DNA of 64,000 nt from Calothrix sp. PCC 7716 (lineage in GTDB: Bacteria; Cyanobacteriota; Cyanobacteriia; Cyanobacteriales; Nostocaceae), in the NCBI RefSeq assembly GCF_019977735.1, contig NZ_AP025022.1, forward strand, positions 17,720 through 81,719, read 5' to 3'. The position numbers and the translations under genes were made by a program. The stretch's first letter is position 1. Every line of letters begins with the position of its first letter. A model generated the notes under the pieces. That model searched no databases. It saw nothing but the letters and a program-made list of their open reading frames with translations, and was not told the origin of the DNA. This document shows positions 28,401-36,898 of the stretch, piece by piece.

Positions 28401-28759
28401 CCGATGTCAACGCCTCTGGTGCAATTAGCGGCGCCGTCACTGGAGTCCCAGATATTACATTTATCGAAGAAAGCTTAACAGATTTGCCCAACAACCAAGT
28501 AGACACAAATGCCCTCATCGCCAACAGTTGCATTGCCCGTACAGCTAATCAAAACAGCACATTTTTTGTAGTAGGTAAAGGTGGTATTCCCCTACGTCCC
28601 GACGATGCATCACTACCCAACTATTCTACAGGTGCAATTCGCTCTTTAGAAACCGCTTCCAGGCGCCAAGCTTGGAAAAGTGGCGACGCAGTAGTAGAAG
28701 CAACAGGAGTTTATGAATTATCAAATGGCAAACTCATGTTAAGTCGAGAATGTAATTAA
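25472..28759 (+). CDS. filamentous haemagglutinin-type TpsA exoprotein 1
   Basis: This 1,095-residue two-partner-secretion substrate has a signal peptide (LGFIITASFQAFLINPCFA) and a TPS/haemagglutination-activity domain (about 35-180) with VITGGAPRGINLFHSFREFN, FLINPSGFVFGENA and NVNGSFVATTA. About 800 residues of parallel beta-helix repeats follow (recurring GNAGNI or GAGGNIEINAS units). The last 100 residues are almost identical to those of the second TpsA at 29489-33529 (TNALIANSCIARTANQNST and onward). ATG 25472 or GTG 25493 could be the start; AGGAG at 25476-25480 favours the GTG. It should cross the outer membrane through the TpsB pore encoded at 34819 and act as an adhesin or surface fibre. 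Confidence 0.9.
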   Translation: MTGEIVRVKSLYKLGFIITASFQAFLINPCFAQSSNIVPDNSLGAESSQVLRNVFGLPIEVITGGAPRGINLFHSFREFNVSEGRSAFFFSPSTQIQNILARVTGNNRSDILGTLGVFSSTQTNLFLINPSGFVFGENAALNVNGSFVATTANGVSLGETGLFSANEPARSNLLSVNPSALFYNAVNNQAQIRVNRSLSGLQVPNGKSLSLVGGDISIDGGRLNAPGGRVELGGLAGVGTVGIAINNGNVSLNFASNTPLSNVELKNDARVNTRGTGGGDIFVRANNFTATSGGRLASGTEGAGNGGNITVNANNVNFSGEGIIFGSGIYNVVAPGSLGNAGNIFINSRAFSATNGGTIRANTGGIGNGGNVEIISTDSFKLIDGNIDTRSVDVSTGNAGNISITTGAYIASGSNAYLNSGTLLTGQNAGNIILNADSIILENGSEINSSNIFGFGNAGKIDINAKKDINLSGDSSILAQSAGQGSGGAVTIKTNGSISFINSDIFTNVSLGSNGQAGDINIQASSLSMSDNSDFLASAFQEGNAGNIAIQTTDFINLNNNSQIAANNSTKAGGNISLLTRQLKLNNSSISGAALGSGAAGSLIIKATDEVEVSGLSKLTMDTIGNGNAGNLRIDTKKLTIQDGSRVSSSALGDNGAGGNIEINASDDVEITGTTPDGLTSSSIGTDTAGAGAAGNVKINTSRLIVRDGSTVSSFAVPGSSGKGGNIEINASESVEVSGMRPRSSSSSRIDTESSGTGNAGNIKISTGKLMLLDAGQISASTFASGLGGKVDINASNSIQIDGQRLNGFSASGIFSKSQPALTEALGKGGDIEIKTPSLNISNGGQINATALGTGDAGSIRINVDNFLNMRTGDIATSSARSSGGNIQIQAGNIRLFDDSDITTFVNSGAGGGGDINLTANTIIALGDSDILSFARDGKGGNINFNTTGFFNAPLYRPGSALTTIATRNQLERNNRADVNASGAISGAVTGVPDITFIEESLTDLPNNQVDTNALIANSCIARTANQNSTFFVVGKGGIPLRPDDASLPNYSTGAIRSLETASRRQAWKSGDAVVEATGVYELSNGKLMLSRECN

Positions 28760-28770
28760 AAAAAACTAAA

Positions 28771-28800
28771 TACCCCGACTGCTTGAAACAAATCGGGGTA
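28771..28800. terminator. bidirectional terminator after TpsA1
   Basis: TACCCCGA (28771-28778) pairs with TCGGGGTA (28793-28800). It lies between the end of the TpsA1 gene and the end of the convergent small gene. Similar CCCCGA...TCGGGG hairpins recur at 33542-33569 and 33925-33950. Confidence 0.65.
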
Positions 28801-28804
28801 ATCA

Positions 28805-29140
28805 CTATTGGTATCCTCTTCTGAGATTTCTTATACGTTGCTGTTGAATCAAATGATTTTGCCAACGTAGCTGCTGACGCATTCTCAACCGATATTCTTG
28901 GCAGGCGCCTCCATGTCCCCTTGAGCAAGCTTGAGCCAACTGGTTAAGATATCTTTGATAACGCTGTCCTTCTGGGATTGCAACGTTATTAACAAAACTG
29001 TTAGCCTCATTCACTAACTGATTAGTCTCTTGTAAAATTTGATTAACTTCTGGGTTGCTACTTTGAGCATTCACGGGATTTAATAATACTAATGTGCTGC
29101 CCAAGGTTAATAAAGAAGTAATAACTAGTTTGCGTATCAT
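28805..29140 (-). CDS. small exported protein A (TPS-linked)
   Basis: The 111-residue protein has a signal peptide (LVITSLLTLGSTLVLLNPVNA, then Q), a helical middle (EVNQILQETNQLVNEANSF) and a basic C terminus rich in Arg and Gln, with a cysteine pair (QACSRGHGGACQ). Its gene converges with TpsA1. A near-identical copy lies at 33960-34292 and a diverged one at 33575-33871. No family is recalled. The constant pairing with TpsA genes suggests a periplasmic helper or a secreted partner of the adhesin, but that is inference. Confidence 0.7.
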   Translation of the reverse strand: MIRKLVITSLLTLGSTLVLLNPVNAQSSNPEVNQILQETNQLVNEANSFVNNVAIPEGQRYQRYLNQLAQACSRGHGGACQEYRLRMRQQLRWQNHLIQQQRIRNLRRGYQ

Positions 29141-29250
29141 ATTTTTAATCCTGCTTTCTTAGAATAATTGTTGTGTGTGCTGGGTGTTTGTTTCCCTCAC
29201 ACTTCTAAGAATAGAGAATCTTTTTTACAAACACACTCACCATTTCTACC
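28812..29250. repeat. 439-bp duplicated segment, copy A
   Basis: This segment covers the gene of small exported protein A and its 5' flank. It matches 33964-34402 at a constant offset of 5,152 bp over its whole length with no gaps that I can see and few substitutions. The conserved 5' flank (to about 29250) includes CACACTTCTAAGAATAGAG and is probably the promoter region. Confidence 0.75.
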
Positions 29251-29488
29251 ATCTTCTTTGCACAAAACTACAACTATGCTGGCAGTAACACATAGTCAAG
29301 CTGGTATAAATCGCAGAAATTAGCAGATTTGTAGTGTCAATATCAAATTTTGCATAGTAAGCATAAGAAGGCTTTAACAAATCATTACATTTCTATTTGT
29401 ATGTAAATTTACTATTAAAATATTATGAAAATAATACAACACATGATAAACTACTGAAATTTCAAGTAATTGTAAATACTTAAATAAC
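29141..29488. other. divergent promoter region between small gene A and TpsA2
   Basis: The left ~110 bp are part of the 439-bp duplication and probably carry the promoter of small gene A. The right part is AT-rich and lies upstream of TpsA2. No ORF is supported. Confidence 0.4.
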
Positions 29489-32400
29489 ATGACTATGATA
29501 TATAGACACATGATTTATAAACATAGAAATATAAAGATACTTATACTGCTGAAACTTGTTATCTTAAAGCTGATATTTACCGTAAATCCTGTTGGTGCCC
29601 AACAAATTCCTGTTCCTGATAATACTTTAGGAAATGAAAACTCAGAAGTTATACCTTTTGGTTTAATAGATATAGTTACTGGTGGAGCAACCAGAGGTTC
29701 CAACCTTTTCCATAGCTTTAAGGAATTTAACGTCGGTGTGGGAAGGGGGGTATATTTTTTTAGTCCTAATGCAAATATTCAGCATATTTTAGCACGAGTG
29801 ACAGGGGGAAATAAATCTGAGATTTTAGGTGTATTAGGTACTCGCACGTTTGATGGTAGTAATATAAGCGCTTCTAATGCTAATTTATTTTTAATTAATC
29901 CGAATGGAATTGTTTTTGGCGAAAATGCACGTTTAGATATCGGTGGTTCATTTGTAGCGACAACTGCTAATGCTTTGCAGTTCGGTGAGCAAGGAGTTTT
30001 TAGTGCAACTAGTCCGCAAGTTCCAAGACTGCTAAATGTCAATCCTTCGGCTTTTTTATTTAATCAGATAGCTGCTCAAGCGATTATTAATCAATCTAGA
30101 GTTCCGAATACGATAAATCCCTCTTTTTTTGATGGTTTACGAGTTTCTAATGGGAAAAATTTACTATTAATAGGTGGTGATATCTCTTTAAATGGAGGAA
30201 TTTTAAGCGCTTCTGGGGGAAAAATTAAATTAGGAGGTTTAGCGGCGCCAGGAACAATTAACTTGAATGTAGATGGGCATAATTTCAATGTGAGTTTTCC
30301 TGAAAATATAGCAAAAGCAGATGTATCACTAAATAATAGGGCAGCTATAAATGTAAGCGGTGAGCGCGCGGGTAATATCAGTATAGAAGCTGGCAATGTC
30401 AGTTTTAGTGGAGTTTCACAGATAAACTCAGCAACTGGAAATGAAGACAGTGGTGATATTTTCATTCGCGCTGAGAAATTAGAGCTTTCGGGCAATTCCA
30501 GTATTTCTTCTATGACTACTGGTAGTGGTCAAAGTGGAAATATTAGAATCAATACAGATATCTTTACAGTTCGAGAAGATTCTTCGGTTTTAACTAGTTC
30601 TTTACTTACATCAGGGAAAGCAGGAGAAATTAGTTTACAAGCAAAAAATTCTGTTAATATATTTGACAATTCTGCGTTATCTACGGTAGCTATTGGAACA
30701 GGCAATGGAACGACTACAGGTTCTGGTGGTAATATTTCTATTGAAACGAAAGACTTAAATATTCAAAATAGTAATCTATTAGTTAGTACTTTTTTAGGTC
30801 AAGGAAATGCTGGAGACCTAAAAATCAAAGCAACCAATTCTGTCAATTCAAATAATAGTATTATAGCGACATCATCTCTTGGTGGTGGAACTGGAGGCTC
30901 TACTCTGATTGAAACAAAAAATTTGAGCCTTCAAAATGGAGCATCTATAACTACAATTGTTCTTAACCCTAACACTGTTGATCTTAACGCTATTCTTGAC
31001 CCTCAAGTTTATAGTGCTGATGGAATTTCCTTCTTTAACGCTTTAATAAGTACGATTAAACCACAAAATGTTGGTAATGCCAACTCAGGTGATTTAACAA
31101 TTATTGCATCTGACTCCATAAGAATTAGTGGAGAATCTAAAAATGGTATTAGTAGCTTTTTGTCTACAGACACTTCAGGTACTGGAAATGCTGGAAATAT
31201 AAAAATTGAAACTGGAAAATTAAGTATTCAAGATGGAGGATATATTTTTGCCGGAACTCGTCCAAATAGTCAGGGGAAAGGAGGAAACTTAAGTGTAACC
31301 GCTCGTGACTCCATTGAATTAATTGGAACCAGTAAAAACGAAATTTTTTTTAGTGGTTTGTTTGCTTATACACGAGGAAGCGGTGATGCTGGAGAAATTC
31401 AAGTTACTACGGATAAGTTAATTGTTAGCGATGGGGCAAAAATATCAGCAGATACATTTAACCAAGGTAAAGGTGGCAGTTTAACAGTAACAGCTTCTGA
31501 TTTTGTAGAAATTAGAGGTGCTTCAAAAAATAATTTATTATTGAGTAACTTAAGTACTAATACCTTTGCTTCTGGAAATGCTGGAAGCTTAAAAATTGAT
31601 ACTGGACGTTTAATTTTGCAAGATGGAGGTTATATTTCTGCCAGTACTGGTTTAAACAGTCAGGGTAGGGGGGGAAACCTAACCGTCAATGCTCGTAACT
31701 CCGTAGAAATAATTGGAGTCAGTACAAATAAAGAGTCAACTAGTGGTTTATTTGCCGGAACTGAGGGAACTGGGGATGCTGGTAACTTGAAAATTGAAAC
31801 GAGCAAGTTATATATTCAAGATAGAGCAAGAATATCAGCAAGTAATGTTAATCAGGGTAATGCTGGTAAAATCGATATTCTCACTAATTCGCTTGTTCTC
31901 ACAAATGGCGCCGAAATTCTAAATGAAACAAGTGGTAATGGCAATGCTGGTGATATCAATATTAACACCGAATTATTATCCATGAACAATATCTCTAGTA
32001 TATTTACCTTCACCCGTGGAGAAGGAAATGCTGGTTTGATAACTATTAATGCTCGTGATATTCAAATGAACAATTTTAGTTTTATGAATAGTGGTATTAG
32101 GGCAGGAGGTATCGGAAAAGGCGCCGATATTAATATCCAAACTAATTCTCTATCATTGTTCAATGGGTCTCAAATAAGTTCTTCTATTTTTCGGCAAGAA
32201 GTAGATGACCAAGGGAATATAATTCCTGCAGGGAATGGAAATGCAGGAAATCTCAAAATAACAGCCTCCGATAGTATCACGCTTGCGGGAATGGGCGACA
32301 ATGCCTTTAAGAGCGCATTTTTCACTTCCGCAGAAAGAGGCACAACTGGCGCCGCAGGAGATATTTTTGTTGAAACTGCAAACCTGCAAATAAAAGATGG

Positions 32401-33529
32401 TTCAATTATTGGTGCTAGCACCTCTAATGCTAGTAACGGTGGTGATATCTTTATCAATACAAAAAACTTTGAAGCTCTAAATGGTGGACAAGTTGTGTCT
32501 GCTACTCGTAGTAGTGGTAATGCTGGAACGATAAATTTTATTAACCCCATAGGAAATATAACAATTTCTGGTGTTGACCCAAACTTTCAGCGAGAGCTAG
32601 ATCAAGCTATGATGTTTATCTCAAATACTCCCATAGCAAGATTTGACGAAGTAAGCGATATTATTAACAATGAAGCAGCTGCAAGTGGTATATTTGCAAA
32701 TACTGCCTTGAATTCGACAGGAAATGGAGGCATAATTAATCTTCAAGGAAATTCAATCTCTCTAAACAATAAAGCTCAAATTTCTGCACAAAGTCGAGGG
32801 ACAGGCAAAGCAGGCGACATCAATATTAATGCTAGTCAAGGTTTCAACCTAAATAACGGTCAAATAATAACTACAGCCCAACAAGCAGACGGAGGTAACA
32901 TTAATATTACTTCTGAAAATATTCGCCTTCGCAACAACAGTGATATCAGGACTGATCTTTCCAGAGGTCAAGGTAGTGGTGGCAACATTACCCTCACTGC
33001 GAACAGTATTATTGCTGCAGAAGATAGCGACATTTTCGCCTTTGCACCTGAAGGACAAGGTGGAAATATCATATTTAACACCCGCGCGTTTTTTAGTAAT
33101 CCTCCCTACCGTCCAACCCCTTCTACCACAGACGCAACAACTCTCAACAATCTTAATGGAAATAACCGGGTTGATGTAAATGCATCGGGTAGAGTATCAG
33201 GAAGCATCATCGGAATACCCGAAACAACCTTTATTCAAAACAGCCTAGCTGATCTACCCAACAATCAAATTGATACTAATGCTTTAATTGCTAATAGCTG
33301 CATTGCCCGTACAGCTAATCAGAACAGCACCTTTTTTGTAGTAGGTAAAGGAGGCATTCCCCTACGTCCCGACTCGGCATCACTGCCCAACTACTCTACA
33401 GGTGCAATTCGCTCATTAGAAACCGCTTCCAGGCGCCAACCTTGGAAAAGTGGCGACGCAGTAGTAGAACCAACAGGAGCTTATGAATTACCAAATGGTA
33501 AACTAATATTAAGTCGAGAATGTAACTAA
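29489..33529 (+). CDS. filamentous haemagglutinin-type TpsA exoprotein 2
   Basis: This 1,346-residue paralogue of the 25472-28759 product has an N-terminal signal peptide (LVILKLIFTVNPVGA, then Q). The TPS domain contains IVTGGATRGSNLFHSFKEFN and FLINPNGIVFGENA, with the canonical NPNG. A beta-helix repeat region follows, about 250 residues longer than in TpsA1. The final 100 residues are nearly identical to TpsA1 (PNNQIDTNALIANSCIART, GGIPLRPDSASLPNYSTG, ending LSRECN). The middle repeats have diverged while both ends are kept, which suggests selection or gene conversion at the C-terminal domain. Export through the TpsB at 34819-36546 is expected from family knowledge. Confidence 0.9.
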   Translation: MTMIYRHMIYKHRNIKILILLKLVILKLIFTVNPVGAQQIPVPDNTLGNENSEVIPFGLIDIVTGGATRGSNLFHSFKEFNVGVGRGVYFFSPNANIQHILARVTGGNKSEILGVLGTRTFDGSNISASNANLFLINPNGIVFGENARLDIGGSFVATTANALQFGEQGVFSATSPQVPRLLNVNPSAFLFNQIAAQAIINQSRVPNTINPSFFDGLRVSNGKNLLLIGGDISLNGGILSASGGKIKLGGLAAPGTINLNVDGHNFNVSFPENIAKADVSLNNRAAINVSGERAGNISIEAGNVSFSGVSQINSATGNEDSGDIFIRAEKLELSGNSSISSMTTGSGQSGNIRINTDIFTVREDSSVLTSSLLTSGKAGEISLQAKNSVNIFDNSALSTVAIGTGNGTTTGSGGNISIETKDLNIQNSNLLVSTFLGQGNAGDLKIKATNSVNSNNSIIATSSLGGGTGGSTLIETKNLSLQNGASITTIVLNPNTVDLNAILDPQVYSADGISFFNALISTIKPQNVGNANSGDLTIIASDSIRISGESKNGISSFLSTDTSGTGNAGNIKIETGKLSIQDGGYIFAGTRPNSQGKGGNLSVTARDSIELIGTSKNEIFFSGLFAYTRGSGDAGEIQVTTDKLIVSDGAKISADTFNQGKGGSLTVTASDFVEIRGASKNNLLLSNLSTNTFASGNAGSLKIDTGRLILQDGGYISASTGLNSQGRGGNLTVNARNSVEIIGVSTNKESTSGLFAGTEGTGDAGNLKIETSKLYIQDRARISASNVNQGNAGKIDILTNSLVLTNGAEILNETSGNGNAGDININTELLSMNNISSIFTFTRGEGNAGLITINARDIQMNNFSFMNSGIRAGGIGKGADINIQTNSLSLFNGSQISSSIFRQEVDDQGNIIPAGNGNAGNLKITASDSITLAGMGDNAFKSAFFTSAERGTTGAAGDIFVETANLQIKDGSIIGASTSNASNGGDIFINTKNFEALNGGQVVSATRSSGNAGTINFINPIGNITISGVDPNFQRELDQAMMFISNTPIARFDEVSDIINNEAAASGIFANTALNSTGNGGIINLQGNSISLNNKAQISAQSRGTGKAGDININASQGFNLNNGQIITTAQQADGGNINITSENIRLRNNSDIRTDLSRGQGSGGNITLTANSIIAAEDSDIFAFAPEGQGGNIIFNTRAFFSNPPYRPTPSTTDATTLNNLNGNNRVDVNASGRVSGSIIGIPETTFIQNSLADLPNNQIDTNALIANSCIARTANQNSTFFVVGKGGIPLRPDSASLPNYSTGAIRSLETASRRQPWKSGDAVVEPTGAYELPNGKLILSRECN

Positions 33530-33541
33530 ATCAACTAAATA

Positions 33542-33569
33542 ACCCCGACTGTTAGAAACAAATCGGGGT
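33542..33569. terminator. bidirectional terminator after TpsA2
   Basis: ACCCCGA (33542-33548) pairs with TCGGGGT (33563-33569). It is placed exactly like the hairpin after TpsA1, between TpsA2 and the convergent small gene B, and shares its loop sequence (AGAAACAAA). Confidence 0.6.
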
Positions 33570-33574
33570 ATTTA

Positions 33575-33871
33575 TTAATATCCTCTATTCATAAGCTTTT
33601 TTACACGCTCATATTCCGCGCGCATTAGCTTATCATATTTTTTACAAGCACTTATATCTCCACTTAAACAAACTTGAGCTAAATAATTGAAATATCTTTG
33701 ATAGCTCCGTTGATTTTGAATTGTAACATTGTTAGTTCTACCTGTTTGCTCATTAGTATCTCGTCGAATTTGATTAACTTCAGAATTGCTACTTTGGGCA
33801 TTCACAGGACTTAGCAAAACTAGTATACTGCCCAAGGTTAATAAAGAAGTAACAAGTAATTTGTGTACCAT
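33575..33871 (-). CDS. small exported protein B (TPS-linked, diverged)
   Basis: The 98-residue paralogue of small proteins A and C keeps the signal peptide (LLVTSLLTLGSILVLLSPVNA) and the middle (EVNQIRRDTNEQTGRTNNV, QRSYQRYFNYLAQVC), but the C-terminal part differs (LSGDISACKKYDKLMRAEYER). The Cys pair is retained. It converges with TpsA2 as A converges with TpsA1, so each adhesin gene is followed by one member of this family. The function is unknown. Confidence 0.65.
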   Translation of the reverse strand: MVHKLLVTSLLTLGSILVLLSPVNAQSSNSEVNQIRRDTNEQTGRTNNVTIQNQRSYQRYFNYLAQVCLSGDISACKKYDKLMRAEYERVKKLMNRGY

Positions 33872-33924
33872 TATTTTTTCTTCTACTTTATGAAAATAAT
33901 TTTGTGTATAGTAGTTGCTTGTTT

Positions 33925-33950
33925 CCCCGACTATTTAAAATAAATCGGGG
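33925..33950. terminator. third CCCCGA/TCGGGG hairpin
   Basis: CCCCGA (33925-33930) pairs with TCGGGG (33945-33950). It lies just 3' of small gene C, in the position where a TpsA gene would end in the other two modules. It looks like the scar of a third TpsA-terminator-small-gene unit whose adhesin gene was lost. Confidence 0.5.
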
Positions 33951-33959
33951 TAGTTACTA

Positions 33960-34292
33960 TTAATATCCTCTTCTGAGATTTCTTATACGTTGCTGCTGAA
34001 TTAAATGATTTTGCCAACGTTGCTGCTGATAATTTCTTAACCGCCATTCTTGGCAGGCGCCTCCATGTCCCCTTGAGCAAGCTTGAGCCAACTGGTTAAG
34101 ATATCTTTGATAACGCTGTCCTTCTGGGATTGCAACGTTATTAACAAAACTGTTAGCTTCATTCACTAACTGATTAGTCTCTTGTAAAATTTGATTAACT
34201 TCAGGGTTGCTACTTTGAGCATTCACGGGATTCAATAATACTAATGTGCTGCCCAAGGTTAATAAAGAAGTAACAACTAGTTTGCGTATCAT
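33960..34292 (-). CDS. small exported protein C (TPS-linked)
   Basis: The 110-residue protein differs from small protein A at only a handful of positions (for example EWRLRNYQQQRW instead of EYRLRMRQQLRW, and no final Gln). It has the same signal peptide, helical middle and Cys pair. The gene lies in the second copy of a 439-bp duplication and is transcribed in tandem with small gene B. High identity points to recent duplication or gene conversion. Confidence 0.7.
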   Translation of the reverse strand: MIRKLVVTSLLTLGSTLVLLNPVNAQSSNPEVNQILQETNQLVNEANSFVNNVAIPEGQRYQRYLNQLAQACSRGHGGACQEWRLRNYQQQRWQNHLIQQQRIRNLRRGY

Positions 34293-34402
34293 ACATTTAA
34301 TCCTGTTTTCTTAGAATAATTGTTGTGTGTGCTGGGTGTTTGTTTCCCTCACACTTCTAAGAATAGAGAATCTTTTTTACAAGCACACCCACCATTTCTA
34401 CC
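33964..34402. repeat. 439-bp duplicated segment, copy C
   Basis: This is the copy of 28812-29250 displaced by exactly 5,152 bp, covering small gene C and its promoter flank. Differences by eye are scattered substitutions only. Confidence 0.75.
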
Positions 34403-34818
34403 TTCTTGCTTGCATAAAACTACAAACCCGCTGGTAGCAACCTACAGACAAACAGGTATATATCAGAAACAATTATTTTGTTATTTCCTTTAATTTGATA
34501 AATGTCAGAAGCAATAAAAAATTTAAAAATCCTTAAATACTTGCATTTACACCATAAAATACACCAGCATTTTCTTATCTAGTAGATGCTTGTTTCTCTT
34601 ATACCAATCATACGTAAAATGTATATATAACTACTTATATCTTAATTCTTAGCTTGTACCGGAACAAATTTGTATACATCTATGACTATCTACAATGATA
34701 AGCATAAGGCTATTTTAGAAATCATTACATTTTTAAAGTCTATGTAAATTTTCTGTGTAACTATAGATAAAAATGATACTTTGTCTGATAAAATACTTCG
34801 CAGCCCTAGATTAAAATT
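34293..34818. other. intergenic upstream of tpsB
   Basis: This 526-bp stretch: the first 110 bp belong to the 439-bp duplication (promoter side of small gene C), and the rest is AT-rich and leads to the TpsB gene. No ORF or structured RNA is recognised. Confidence 0.35.
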
Positions 34819-36546
34819 ATGTCACAACCTATAATAATAGTAAAAATTATTACCTTCACACTTATTACTATCACCGGATTTACCCGTATAGCAATAGCGC
34901 AGTCTCCCCCACCTCCTGGAGTCAACATCCCTAACAACACACCACAACGTGTAGAAGAAACTATCCCGAAACCAGAAGAAACACCCTTACCTCCTTCTAT
35001 TCCCTCTACACCAACACCTCCACCATTACAAACATCTCCCCCTACCCCACCCACTCAACCCAATCCCAGTAATATCAAGTTTGAAGTCAAAAAAATAGAG
35101 CTTATTGGTAATACGGTTCTGCGTCGTGAAATAAACGAGATAGTTAGTAAATATGAAAATCAGAAAAAGCTTTCTTTTGAACAACTAATTCAGTTGCGAA
35201 CAGAAATTACCCAACTATATATAAACAACGGTTACGAAACCTCTGGTGCATTTATACTCAATAACCAACCCCTCGACAGTGGAATTGTGCAAATTCAAGT
35301 CGTCGAGGGAGAATTAGAAAATATAGAAATTAGCGGCTTAAATAGATTAGAGAAAAGTTATGTTCGTAGTCGTCTACAATTAGCAACAAGGCGCCCATTA
35401 AACCGCAGACGCTTAGAAGAAGCATTGCAACTGTTACAGTTAGACCCACTTTTGCAACAAGTCAACGCCGAATTAACCGCAGGAGGCGCCCCAGGTCGTA
35501 ACATCTTGCGAGTACAATTAAAAGAGGCGCCAGCATTTCATGCAGGTATTTCGGTAGCCAATAATCAATCACCAAGTATTGGGTCAGTACAAGGTAGTGT
35601 ATTTGTACGTCATAATAATTTTACAGGATTTGGCGATAATTTATCAGCAGAATACGGACTTACCGATGGACTAAACATATATAGCATCGCCTACAGCTTA
35701 CCAGTCAATGCCCAAAATGGTACTTTCAACGTTCGTTACAGCAATAATAACAGTAAAATTATCGAAGAACCCTTTAATGATTTAGGAATTCGTAGTGACT
35801 CAGAGACACTATCATTTAGTTTTCGTCAACCCTTAATAAGAAAACCAACAACAGAATTTGCCGTAGGTTTAGGTTTAGATGTACGTCGCAGTCAAACATA
35901 TATCCTCGATGATATTCCTTTCTCCTTTTCCTCTGGACCAGAAAACGGTAGGTCAAAAGTTAGCGTCATTCGTTTTTCTCAGGACTGGGTAAAGCGGGAT
36001 GCCAAAAAAGTATTAGCCGCGCGCTCACAATTTAGTATAGGAATTGACGCATTTGACGCAACAGTAAACAATTCGGGAACAGATGGATTATTCTTTGCGT
36101 GGTTAGGGCAATTTCAATGGGTACAACAAATTTCTCCAAGAACCATATTTTTAACAAGCATAAACGCTCAATTAACCCCCGACTCCTTACTATCATTAGA
36201 ACGATTTAGTATAGGAGGTGTAGACACAGTAAGGGGTTATCGGCAAAATCAAATTGTTTCAGACAACGGAATATTAGCAACAGCAGAACTACGAATACCC
36301 CTAACTGAAAACCCTCGAAAATTACAACTCAATCCTTTTGTAGAAATGGGTACAGGTTGGAACAATAGTGGCGATAACCCCGACCCTGGTTTTATAATTG
36401 GTGTTGGTTTGGGTGTACAATGGCAACCAATTCGAGGTTTAGACCTGCGCGTAGATTACGGTATTCCTCTAGTATCAGTCAAAGATAAAGGAAATTCATT
36501 ACAAGAAAACGGCTTGTATTTCTCATTGCGATATCAACCTTTTTGA
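34819..36546 (+). CDS. TpsB outer-membrane transporter (ShlB/FhaC/HecB family)
   Basis: This 575-residue protein is the pore partner of two-partner secretion. It has a signal peptide (TFTLITITGFTRIAIA, then Q), a long Pro-rich linker (about 30-80) and a POTRA_2 domain (about 85-160, FEVKKIELIGNTVLRREI and NNGYETSGAFILNNQPL). A 16-strand barrel (about 230-575) ends in the aromatic FSLRYQPF typical of outer-membrane proteins. The motif VRGYRQNQ (about 472) is the conserved loop tip of this family. It is the only TpsB in the window and should export both TpsA1 and TpsA2. Its own promoter region is separate (34293-34818). Confidence 0.92.
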   Translation: MSQPIIIVKIITFTLITITGFTRIAIAQSPPPPGVNIPNNTPQRVEETIPKPEETPLPPSIPSTPTPPPLQTSPPTPPTQPNPSNIKFEVKKIELIGNTVLRREINEIVSKYENQKKLSFEQLIQLRTEITQLYINNGYETSGAFILNNQPLDSGIVQIQVVEGELENIEISGLNRLEKSYVRSRLQLATRRPLNRRRLEEALQLLQLDPLLQQVNAELTAGGAPGRNILRVQLKEAPAFHAGISVANNQSPSIGSVQGSVFVRHNNFTGFGDNLSAEYGLTDGLNIYSIAYSLPVNAQNGTFNVRYSNNNSKIIEEPFNDLGIRSDSETLSFSFRQPLIRKPTTEFAVGLGLDVRRSQTYILDDIPFSFSSGPENGRSKVSVIRFSQDWVKRDAKKVLAARSQFSIGIDAFDATVNNSGTDGLFFAWLGQFQWVQQISPRTIFLTSINAQLTPDSLLSLERFSIGGVDTVRGYRQNQIVSDNGILATAELRIPLTENPRKLQLNPFVEMGTGWNNSGDNPDPGFIIGVGLGVQWQPIRGLDLRVDYGIPLVSVKDKGNSLQENGLYFSLRYQPF

Positions 36547-36575
36547 AAACCACCTTCTACGTAAATATTTTTACA

Positions 36576-36605
36576 TGTAGAGACTGTACATGTACAGTCT
36601 CTACA
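36576..36605. repeat. 30-bp perfect palindrome
   Basis: TGTAGAGACTGTACA is followed immediately by its reverse complement. It lies 30 bp after the tpsB stop and could act as a terminator. A related palindrome with the same GTAGAGAC arms lies at 58701-58728, so this is a dispersed repeat. The rest of the 36547-36898 spacer holds no gene. Confidence 0.7.
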
Positions 36606-36898
36606 TTATGGACAAACAGCCGGACGGACATAATATCGCGAAGCCCTTCATAATATGAACACCTACCTGACGCTTTCGGTTGGTGCGAGCGCGAGTTAAA
36701 GAATTACTTCTTAATTGTACCCTACTAGACACTGGCTTCCGGAGTGTATCTAGTTACAATGCGTGAAAAATTTTGGTAGAGTTACCTACCATCGCTGCTT
36801 TACTCTCTTAATTTTTGAAAAATTTAGGGTAGTAACTCTCTCGCTCCAAAAATTATTCCTGAACATGGCTCTTGAGAGCGCTGCTACCCAACTTAAGC

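Noticed and set aside
25567..33058. Several 60-130-codon frames on the minus strand inside the two adhesin genes
   Set aside because: They are Pro/Ala/Leu-rich shadows of the Gly/Asn repeats of the TpsA genes, without ribosome-binding sites.
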